Assembly (NCBI RefSeq): GCF_013155265.1
Contig: NZ_JABJXU010000005.1
Location: 62,001-126,000 of the forward strand
Length of the DNA: 64,000 bases
Source: Enterococcus sp. MMGLQ5-1
Lineage (GTDB): Bacteria > Bacillota > Bacilli > Lactobacillales > Streptococcaceae
Direction of reading: 5' to 3'
The notes beneath the pieces are model-generated. The model saw nothing but the letters and a program-made list of their open reading frames with translations, made no database searches and was not told the origin of the DNA. Positions 8,436 through 14,683 of this stretch are shown here, in pieces. Position numbers and translations under genes: made by a program. The first letter of the stretch is position 1. Each line of letters begins with the position of its first letter.

Positions 8436-9611
8436 TTATAATTCATCCCAAGTTTGTTCTAATATAAAACCAAAATTATTTTTGTGACCCAATAAAGCCG
8501 CTCTGGTAACATCAATTAAATCAGTGAAATCTCTATCTTGTCCTTTTATTCCTTGTGATCCCAAACCTGCCAATAACTTTTCAGCAGTCCCCAACTGAAG
8601 ATTTAAAGAGTTAAATGTCTCAATATATGAATCTTTCTTAGATTCCTTGCATTGATAATATAAACAATATAAATAATGCCTATGCGAATTTTTTTCTGTG
8701 AACCCAGATGATGATGGTAGCTCCCCTAAAAATAACATGTCACTGTTAGGGCTCTCCATTGATAAAGGAGGCCGTAAGGTATTTAAATAACCCATTTGAG
8801 AAGCTAAATCTAAAAATGCTAATTTAAATTCTGAAAAAACGGTTGGTGAATAATACCACGTTGATCGTCTACTTGGATTTCGTTCCTCTATAGTCTCAAA
8901 TCTACTGGATTGAAACCATCTAACATTTAAAAAATTTCCTGAGGCAATTGCGTCACACTTAGTTGAGGCTAAAAACAACATCTGATGACTTGCATACCCA
9001 ACAATAGTTTTTTTCCCTGCTCGTTTAATGCTTGTAACTAAATTCATCAAATTTAAAATCCATAGTGGCTCATCAACTAAATACATTTTATCTGGATGTT
9101 CACAAACTATATATACTCCTTCGATATCCATTTTCTCTATGAATAATACAATTTTCTCAAGTTCTAATGTATTCTTCATCAATTCTTTTCCTAATGAAAT
9201 TGTTAAATAAATAGGTTTCGATATTCCATTTTTTTTAACTAAAGAGACATTGCGCTTTTGAAATTGAACCCATATTTCTGAAAAATTATCAATAGTATAT
9301 GACGGTAATATTATTTTAGAACTTTTTAATTCCTTATTTAATAAACATAGTTCATCTATAAGTTTCTCATTATCATCCTTCGATAACCAATATTTATATT
9401 CCTTTAGATTTTTATGATATTTTTCTGGATAATACATTTGTGGATCAAAAAGAACCTTCCCACCATTTGAAATAATTTGTTTAGAAAAGGTCGAAATACG
9501 ATTTGGTTTTATATTTACAGGGCTCAGAATTACAGTTCCTTCCCCCCATTTTTTTATTAATTCAATACTCATAGTCTGCATACCATGACCCATTTGAACA
9601 TAAAAATCCAT
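8436..9611 (-). CDS. Barrel-like protein of unknown function in the putative defence operon
   Basis: 391 aa. I cannot name the family. Alternating strand/helix segments end in conserved-looking turns: VILSPVNI (28-35), KVLFDPQMYYP (52-62), IYLTISLG (134-141), GVYIVCEHPDK (165-175), TIVGYASHQ (202-210) and DAIASGNFLNVRWF (220-233), then RSTWYYSP (249-256). The rhythm suggests a TIM barrel of about 280 residues plus a helical C-terminus. Residual likeness to tRNA-guanine-transglycosylase-type barrels is possible, but the usual TGT signatures are not seen. It starts 15 bp after the kinase gene with a GAGGGAG binding site, so it is co-translated with it. No signal peptide or membrane segment. A catalytic or sensor role is inference. 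Confidence 0.7.
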   Translation of the reverse strand: MDFYVQMGHGMQTMSIELIKKWGEGTVILSPVNIKPNRISTFSKQIISNGGKVLFDPQMYYPEKYHKNLKEYKYWLSKDDNEKLIDELCLLNKELKSSKIILPSYTIDNFSEIWVQFQKRNVSLVKKNGISKPIYLTISLGKELMKNTLELEKIVLFIEKMDIEGVYIVCEHPDKMYLVDEPLWILNLMNLVTSIKRAGKKTIVGYASHQMLFLASTKCDAIASGNFLNVRWFQSSRFETIEERNPSRRSTWYYSPTVFSEFKLAFLDLASQMGYLNTLRPPLSMESPNSDMLFLGELPSSSGFTEKNSHRHYLYCLYYQCKESKKDSYIETFNSLNLQLGTAEKLLAGLGSQGIKGQDRDFTDLIDVTRAALLGHKNNFGFILEQTWDEL

Positions 9612-9626
9612 ACTATACTCCCTCTT

Positions 9627-10460
9627 TTATTTTAACGAGCTTTTTACTGCTTCTAAAAATCCAAGTGCTTGTTCTGCATTTCTGGGTCTCTGCGAAGGAT
9701 ATTTAGCCATCATTATATTAAGTAAACCTAACAGCTGATTATTATCATCTCCTTTTATGCTGACAATTCTAGGCATCAAAGTTCTTGTTTTCACAATTAC
9801 ATCAGTGAGGTCTGAAGCGCCTTCCAAAAAAGGATTTATACCAGTTAAACATTCATAAATAACTACTCCTAACGCATATATATCAGTTCTAGAATCAATA
9901 TCTTCTTTCAAATTATCAATTTGTTCTATTGAACCATAACCAGGAGTATAAGGTCCATTAAAAGCCTCTGTTGCTGTTAATGATTCCATTCCTATAACTC
10001 TAGCTATACCAAAATCCAAAAAAAATAATTTGTCATCATCTGAAACCATTATATTATCTGGCTTTATGTCTCTATGAACTACACCTTCTCCACTATTCTC
10101 TAAAGTTAAAATAAAATTTAAACCTTGTTCTAAAAATAAAAGCGCTCGTTCAATATCAAGCGGACCTTCTTCAGCAATAACAGTAGACAGTTCTCTTCCT
10201 ATAACTTTTTGCTCAATTATATAAATAGTCTCATCTTCATCATATTCAATATTACCTGTTTCAAAAATTTTAGGTGTATTAACAAAGTTCCCAGAAGAGA
10301 CAAGATTTATTTCTCTAACTAATCTTTCATTTTTGTTACGACAAATTTTAACCACAACATCGCCAAACACTTTATGTTTAGCTGAATAAACTATTTTCTG
10401 TCCTCCTTTTGCAATTCGTTCCACATTATCAAATTGTACAAAAAGTTCTTCCTTATTCAT
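9627..10460 (-). CDS. Soluble eukaryotic-type Ser/Thr protein kinase
   Basis: 277 aa, essentially a kinase domain alone. All catalytic elements are visible: glycine loop AKGGQKIVYSA (17-27), VVKI lysine K38, helix-C glutamate near E50, VVHRDIKPDN (D131, N136), FLDFGIAR (D149), activation segment ending YGSIEQ, and the late arginine R258. There are no PASTA repeats or membrane anchor, unlike housekeeping PrkC/StkP, so it is a cytosolic signalling kinase. The start ATG lies 13 bp after the preceding stop with AAAGGAG upstream. Its place between nuclease-like and barrel genes suggests that it controls or triggers their activity by phosphorylation. Confidence 0.93.
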   Translation of the reverse strand: MNKEELFVQFDNVERIAKGGQKIVYSAKHKVFGDVVVKICRNKNERLVREINLVSSGNFVNTPKIFETGNIEYDEDETIYIIEQKVIGRELSTVIAEEGPLDIERALLFLEQGLNFILTLENSGEGVVHRDIKPDNIMVSDDDKLFFLDFGIARVIGMESLTATEAFNGPYTPGYGSIEQIDNLKEDIDSRTDIYALGVVIYECLTGINPFLEGASDLTDVIVKTRTLMPRIVSIKGDDNNQLLGLLNIMMAKYPSQRPRNAEQALGFLEAVKSSLK

Positions 10461-10473
10461 TTCTAAGGCTCCT

Positions 10474-11193
10474 TTACCTATTTAATGACTTACCTATCCA
10501 TTCATTAAATTGAAGCGATACGTAACTGGTAGGCAAACCTTTTTTCTTTGCTTGCAATACTTTTTTAAAACCATCTGGCTTTGTATAAAGCCCCAGCCCA
10601 TTTTTATAAAATAAATCTCTCGTGCTATTTTGAGGTTGTTTAACAGGCAAGAGTGCATAAGATTCAGAGGCAAACCAAGTATTTAATAATGTTTGTTCAT
10701 ATACTGATCGTACATCATAAAGTTTAGCTTCTATAGCCATTAATTGCTTTATTCCGAAAAAAGTGTGTGTAGGTTCAACTTGCCACGACCTAGCAGTTCT
10801 CCTTATTAGACCACAGTCTAATAAACGCTCAAGTGATCTTAAAACTTGTTTTGCATTATATCCTAATCTAATAAAATACTCCCCATCACAACTTCTTTTA
10901 TTAATTAGAATTGATAAAATTTTTAGCTCTTGGACAGTTAATAAATTGCGTGTTGTACTCCACCTATCATATGACGCCTCGTCATAGCTAGCCAAAACTA
11001 TGTCAGGAAAAGTTGATTCTATTTTAGGCTCTACAAACACAGCTAATTTATTATTCTTATTATACCTGTAGAATCTCTTCTCATAATATGAAATAAACTC
11101 CCATACTAAATCATACTCTTTACCATAAGTATTGGTTCGAGTCTTTAAACCAATACTTTTATTATTTTCATAAAAGAAATTTGTCTTTCTCAT
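10474..11193 (-). CDS. PD-(D/E)XK-like protein with an internal winged helix
   Basis: 239 aa, first gene of the four-gene cluster. FVEPKIESTFPDIVLASYD (53-71) gives the expected PD pair (P63-D64). MAIEAKL (152-158) gives ExK (E155, K157), followed by YEQTLLNTWFASESYALLP, a typical helix-strand with a conserved Q. This is the pattern of restriction-endonuclease-fold nucleases. Residues ~84-140 (LTVQELKILSILINK ... LLDCGLIRRTARSWQVEP) form a winged-helix DNA-binding domain inserted between the two halves of the core. It may be a target-recognition nuclease or an inactive DNA sensor. The ATG at 11193 has AGGGAA upstream. Confidence 0.65.
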   Translation of the reverse strand: MRKTNFFYENNKSIGLKTRTNTYGKEYDLVWEFISYYEKRFYRYNKNNKLAVFVEPKIESTFPDIVLASYDEASYDRWSTTRNLLTVQELKILSILINKRSCDGEYFIRLGYNAKQVLRSLERLLDCGLIRRTARSWQVEPTHTFFGIKQLMAIEAKLYDVRSVYEQTLLNTWFASESYALLPVKQPQNSTRDLFYKNGLGLYTKPDGFKKVLQAKKKGLPTSYVSLQFNEWIGKSLNR

Positions 11194-11281
11194 GTTGGCT
11201 CATTCCCTATTTTATTAATAATAGTAAGTATAACATACTCTCATTTAAATTTAACTAAGATAACAAAATTGACGTATCTAT

Positions 11282-11543
11282 ATGAAATATTTGTATATCT
11301 ATTTGATCTACAATAACTCCCACAACTATGTAGTAATTTTTAATCGAAAACTATTTTTTAACCACCATAAATATGAAACAAATAAATCCCTTTGTATAGA
11401 GAATTATTTTCCTGATTTCATTTAGTTTCATATATCAAAATTTATTAACCTCTTGCAAAAGTAAAAAAAGAGTATCCCAAGTAAGCCGTGTAGCTCAATT
11501 AAAGGGTACCCTGAGTACAGTCAAATAACAACGGGATGGGGTT
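11282..11543. repeat. Direct repeat, copy A (~262 bp), with terminator
   Basis: Strongly similar to 11854-12127 over its whole length, from ATGAAATATTTGTA to ACAACGGGRTGGGGTT. It contains, on the minus strand, a hairpin (GAGC...GGCTT stem within GTACCC...GGGATAC) followed by seven Ts. This hairpin sits just past the stop of the 56-aa gene. The rest may hold a promoter or antisense RNA. Confidence 0.8.
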
Positions 11544-11554
11544 CTCTATCCTAT

Positions 11555-11725
11555 TCATTCAATTCCTTGTATAATTCTGCCAAAAATATGATTTTGTTTA
11601 GAAGCTAATTCTTCTTTAAATTTTTCTGATTTATTATATTGATTACGATTTGATCTAATAGTTAAAATAGCAGTGATCAAAGTTCCCAAAAAAGGAACCC
11701 ATAGCTGCCACCTTTCATAGCTCAT
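11555..11725 (-). CDS. 56-aa small membrane peptide
   Basis: Not an obvious gene by length, but it has a good ribosome binding site (AAGGAA, 6 bp before the ATG at 11725). It encodes one membrane helix (residues ~7-23, LWVPFLGTLITAILTI) followed by a basic and polar tail. It is framed by two ~265-bp direct repeats, each with a terminator on the same strand. That arrangement recalls type I toxin-antitoxin loci, where a short hydrophobic peptide is controlled by an antisense RNA. No match to Fst or other known toxin families was recognised, so function stays open. Confidence 0.6.
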   Translation of the reverse strand: MSYERWQLWVPFLGTLITAILTIRSNRNQYNKSEKFKEELASKQNHIFGRIIQGIE

Positions 11726-11853
11726 AATAATTCCTTCTTTACAATTTTCCTAAAATAGATATAAATATATATTCGACAAACCCATGGAATTGTTTCAAAT
11801 AAATGCTACCACAATCCTGTTCACTTAACAATATAACGCTTATTTTCATCTAG

Positions 11854-12127
11854 ATGAAATATTTGTAGGTCTGTTTCATCTACAATAACTACCACAAATT
11901 TGTAGTACTTTTTAATGAATTTAACCAAAAACTTTTTTTCATTTCAGCTATATATGAAACATGTAAAACCTTGCTATATCAATGTTTATAAATCTTTATT
12001 CTAAATTATTTCATGTATCAAAACTTATTAACCTTTTGCAAAAGTCAAAAAAAAAGTACCCCAAGTGAGCCATGTTGCTCAATTAAAGGGTACCCTTAGT
12101 ATGGTCAAATAACAACGGGGTGGGGTT
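11854..12127. repeat. Direct repeat, copy B (~274 bp), with terminator
   Basis: Second copy of the repeat at 11282-11543, in the same orientation. Its minus-strand hairpin at about 12047-12100 is stronger (GTACCC / GGGTAC plus GAGC / GCTC) and ends in nine Ts. It follows directly the lipoprotein gene that ends at 12151, so it terminates that operon while the remainder forms the upstream region of the 56-aa gene. Confidence 0.8.
12047..12100 (-). terminator. Intrinsic terminator of the XRE/lipoprotein operon
   Basis: On the minus strand GGGTACCC...TTGAGC, a short loop, GGCTCA...GGGGTAC and a run of Ts form a two-part stem. The same structure, slightly degenerated, recurs in copy A at about 11465-11517. 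Confidence 0.8.
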
Positions 12128-12150
12128 AATTAGTGAAATTATCTACAATA

Positions 12151-13095
12151 TTATATCTGATATGTAATGACACCATCCTTCGCAGTAATTACTATTTGTC
12201 CATCTCCCCCCGTACTCCAAATACTCACTGGTTTACCGCCTGTATGTAAACTTACTTCCTTAGCTACATCAAGAAAGCTATCGTAATATTCTTCATTGCC
12301 TTGTCCTGAGGTATACAGTTGTAAATTCTGAATAGTAGCTGACATGGCTGGTAATAGGTTAACTGTTGTTCCATCATCTTCTATAGAACAGCCCAGCCAT
12401 TTTGCTTTATTTTGAATAAAATCATTAGGATTTAAATCTTTATATCTAATAACACCCAAATTAATGTTCTCGGTTTGAGTTGATGAAGAAGGTGCAATAT
12501 TATTGGTTACAATCTCATTAAATCCATTTCTTAATTCGAAGTTCTCAGTTTCTGTAAAATATAGATAATTATTCTCGTTTCCTTGATTTTGAGTTGTAAT
12601 CAATACTTTAGGTTGTCCCAAATAAATTGTAAAAAAGTATACATGTTTAGCAAATTCTGGTTGCGTTTCGGCATCAGAATAGACTGCTACTAATGAGTAA
12701 TCCGATTTTTCATCGCCGTATTCTGACCAATTTAAAACTATTGGTGTATCACCAATGACAGCTTGCCAACCACTATTATTCAAAACAGACGCTGGAAGTG
12801 ACAGTCCATACAAATCGACATTGTTATTCGGGCTGTATTGTTTATAGGACCGATTCATTGCTTGTCCCCAATTAATCATAAAACTATTTAATTTTTCACT
12901 TTTTTCTGTATTCCATAATGTATCTTCTGCTACTTCCTCTTCTGATGAAGAATTACTAGCAGAAGATACTTTTGTCGAATTAGTCGTGTAAGATGTTTCA
13001 TTAGAAACTGAAGAATCAGATTTTTCTTGTCTATTTCGACAAGATGTCATCAAAACAATAGATAATAATAAAACCAAAATATACCATTTTTTCAT
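12151..13095 (-). CDS. Lipoprotein, DUF4767-like
   Basis: 314 aa. KK then a hydrophobic core and LMTSC place the lipidated cysteine at C19, so it is anchored outside the membrane. Residues 20-60 are a Ser/Thr/Glu-rich linker. The following domain (LNSFMINWGQAMNRSYKQY, then P and GW positions) resembles DUF4767, a domain of Lactobacillales surface lipoproteins with no known function. The ATG has TAGGAGC upstream. It is the last gene of a four-gene operon starting with an XRE regulator inside the integrated element. It may be a surface cargo such as an exclusion or adhesion factor, but nothing in the sequence proves this. Confidence 0.75.
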   Translation of the reverse strand: MKKWYILVLLLSIVLMTSCRNRQEKSDSSVSNETSYTTNSTKVSSASNSSSEEEVAEDTLWNTEKSEKLNSFMINWGQAMNRSYKQYSPNNNVDLYGLSLPASVLNNSGWQAVIGDTPIVLNWSEYGDEKSDYSLVAVYSDAETQPEFAKHVYFFTIYLGQPKVLITTQNQGNENNYLYFTETENFELRNGFNEIVTNNIAPSSSTQTENINLGVIRYKDLNPNDFIQNKAKWLGCSIEDDGTTVNLLPAMSATIQNLQLYTSGQGNEEYYDSFLDVAKEVSLHTGGKPVSIWSTGGDGQIVITAKDGVITYQI

Positions 13096-13105
13096 TAAAG
13101 CGCTC

Positions 13106-13600
13106 CTAATAAAACTTCTCTGGATTTTTTTCTATATAATCATTGTAAATAATAAATGTCATTGATACAATAGTTTGTCCCGTTTGTATTTTATCCACAT
13201 CTCGTTCTTCTATACCCATTTTAATTTTTCCAATCCCATCATAAAGAGTTGTATGTGAATCTTTCATAGCTTTAGGGAGATTCTTAGGAGGCTTCATACT
13301 GTCAAGTTTCTTCATTTCCTTACCTAAGAAATTTGCAGTATCTTTCATATCACTATCTGAATATACATCAGTTTGTTTGATTTTATCATCGCTATTATTA
13401 ACTATATCAACCACTTCTTGAACATATTCAGCTTCTGACATATGACCTGAGCTAAAAATCATTGAAAAACAACCTAATAATAACAAGACCCCCACTATCA
13501 GTATTATTCTTCTATCTTTTGGATGATGATGCGTTTTGAGAAGCTTTCTTATTGCAATTGCGAAAAAAACAAGACCTATCCCGCCTAATATTTTTGTCAT
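13106..13600 (-). CDS. Two-helix membrane protein with helical extracytoplasmic domain
   Basis: 164 aa from the ATG at 13600, which has AGGAGG seven bases upstream; a GTG one codon earlier is less likely. Membrane helices at about 3-18 and 33-51, separated by a basic loop with HHHPKDRR. The remaining ~110 residues are polar and helical (EYVQEVVDIVNN, MKKLDSMKPPKNLPKAM). The family is not recognised. It lies 10 bp from the lipoprotein gene and 12 bp from the zinc-ribbon gene, so the four genes form one transcript. Confidence 0.7.
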   Translation of the reverse strand: MTKILGGIGLVFFAIAIRKLLKTHHHPKDRRIILIVGVLLLLGCFSMIFSSGHMSEAEYVQEVVDIVNNSDDKIKQTDVYSDSDMKDTANFLGKEMKKLDSMKPPKNLPKAMKDSHTTLYDGIGKIKMGIEERDVDKIQTGQTIVSMTFIIYNDYIEKNPEKFY

Positions 13601-13612
13601 CACTTGACCTCC

Positions 13613-13975
13613 TCAGTATCCAGATGATAAGCCTAGAAGTGTTCCGAGAATACCACCTGCTACACCTGCAATCATTAAAATAGTCCCATGCTTTTCATCA
13701 TGCTCTCTATACAAATACCCCATAATAACTCCAATAGCACCAAATAATACAGGAATAAATAGTAGTGAGATGACAACTGAAACCCACCCAGCAATCTTAT
13801 AAAGATTTCCACTTTGTTTTCCCTTACTAATCTGGGTTTTAACTTCACTGAGCGATTTTTCTATCTTAGGGTTTATTTGTTCTGTATATAACTCCTTATT
13901 TTCCTGAGATGCACCACAAGATGGGCAAAACTTTGCTGATTCTTCCATTTTACTGCCACATTTACTACAAAACAT
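13613..13975 (-). CDS. Zinc-ribbon membrane protein
   Basis: 120 aa. The N-terminus is a zinc ribbon (C3-x2-C6 ... C17-x2-C20: MFCSKCGSKM, FCPSCGAS). A charged linker leads to two hydrophobic segments at about 62-85 and 98-117. Such zinc_ribbon_2 membrane proteins are common in Firmicutes and mobile elements, with no defined activity. Its start overlaps the XRE gene stop by 11 bp, indicating coupling. Confidence 0.75.
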   Translation of the reverse strand: MFCSKCGSKMEESAKFCPSCGASQENKELYTEQINPKIEKSLSEVKTQISKGKQSGNLYKIAGWVSVVISLLFIPVLFGAIGVIMGYLYREHDEKHGTILMIAGVAGGILGTLLGLSSGY

Positions 13976-14198
13976 TTTCTTTTTCCGCTCCTTTCACATT
14001 GAAAACATCATAAAACAACTCATCTAAATCAACTTCTAGTATTTCTGATAACAGCTTCATTTGGTGGGGTTTAGGTATAGTTCTTCCCGTTTCCCATGAA
14101 CTAATTGACTGTTGAGTGACAGACATCATCTCAGCAATTTCAATTTGAGAATAACCCTTTGCTTCTCTGTACAAACTAAGCCTTCTTTTCTCTTTCAT
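13965..14198 (-). CDS. XRE-family HTH regulator
   Basis: 77 aa from the ATG at 14198, chosen because AGGAGG lies eight bases upstream; longer in-frame starts lack a binding site and would overlap the promoter. Residues 3-58 form a Cro/CI-type HTH (YSQIEIAEMMSVTQQSISSW, ETGRTIPKP). Divergent to the XRE gene at 14331. It probably autoregulates the zinc-ribbon/lipoprotein operon it heads. Confidence 0.85.
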   Translation of the reverse strand: MKEKRRLSLYREAKGYSQIEIAEMMSVTQQSISSWETGRTIPKPHQMKLLSEILEVDLDELFYDVFNVKGAEKENVL

Positions 14199-14220
14199 AA
14201 TCTTCCTCCTCATCATCATT

Positions 14221-14249
14221 ATTATATACGTCGTTTTGTAGTTTATCAA
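14221..14249 (-). promoter_or_regulatory. Promoter of the XRE/zinc-ribbon/lipoprotein operon
   Basis: On the minus strand TTGATA (14244-14249) and TATAAT (14221-14226) with a 17-bp spacer, close to consensus. The start codon follows at 14198. Confidence 0.8.
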
Positions 14250-14302
14250 CAATAATATGTTGTTAAACGCATTTTTAAAAGTAATAAACAACACTTCGTT
14301 GT
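14247..14302. promoter_or_regulatory. Candidate paired operators between divergent XRE genes
   Basis: CAACA-N6-TGTTG (14247-14262) overlaps the leftward -35 box. ACAAC-N5-GTTGT (14288-14302) overlaps the rightward promoter region (TATAGT near 14302). The related half-sites suggest one or both XRE proteins bind here. Confidence 0.5.
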
Positions 14303-14330
14303 ATAGTATAGATATTGGAGGAACAAGTTA

Positions 14331-14654
14331 ATGAAACAATATGCTAAAGCTATAAGAGAGAACAGAAAAAAATTGGGATGGACACAAAAGCAGTTAGCAG
14401 AAAAAATCCATGGTTCTCAACAGGCCATCGCTCGTTGGGAAAATGAAACGACTGAGCCACGAACTGAAAATTTACAAGCACTTTCAAAGGCTCTGGGAGT
14501 CCCTCTAAGCCATTTTATCGATGAACAAACAGAGATGGCAGATGAAGAGTTCAACGCTTTGTATCGCTCTTTATCGACCGAAGATAAGGTTAAAACCTTA
14601 GACTATATGAGGTTATTAAAAAGGCAAGAAGCGGAACGCAATGAGTTCAAATAA
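14331..14654 (+). CDS. XRE-family HTH regulator
   Basis: 107 aa. Residues 5-60 are a canonical Cro/CI HTH (LGWTQKQLAEKIHGSQQAIA, RWENETTEPR). The C-terminal ~45 residues are acidic and helical (MADEEFNALYRSLSTEDKVK), as in SinR-like or phage repressors. GGAGGA precedes the ATG. Together with the divergent 77-aa XRE protein it makes a two-regulator switch for the cargo operon to its left. It converges on the primase gene, with a shared terminator. Confidence 0.9.
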   Translation: MKQYAKAIRENRKKLGWTQKQLAEKIHGSQQAIARWENETTEPRTENLQALSKALGVPLSHFIDEQTEMADEEFNALYRSLSTEDKVKTLDYMRLLKRQEAERNEFK

Positions 14655-14683
14655 AAGCACCAATCCGATTAGGATAGGTGCTT
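14655..14683. terminator. Bidirectional terminator between XRE and primase genes
   Basis: AAGCACC-A-ATCC and GGAT-A-GGTGCTT form an interrupted 11-bp stem around GATTA, with T-rich sequence on the plus side and A-rich on the other. It serves both converging genes and overlaps the last codons of the primase gene. Confidence 0.65.

Noticed and set aside
5579-11193. Assignment of the four-gene cluster to Mokosh, Hachiman, BREX or a DNA 7-deazaguanine (Dpd) system
   Set aside because: The helicase is SF2 and not the SF1 type of Mokosh. There is no DUF1837 partner, no BREX methylase or PglZ, and no preQ0 biosynthesis genes. No confident match was possible from the sequence alone.
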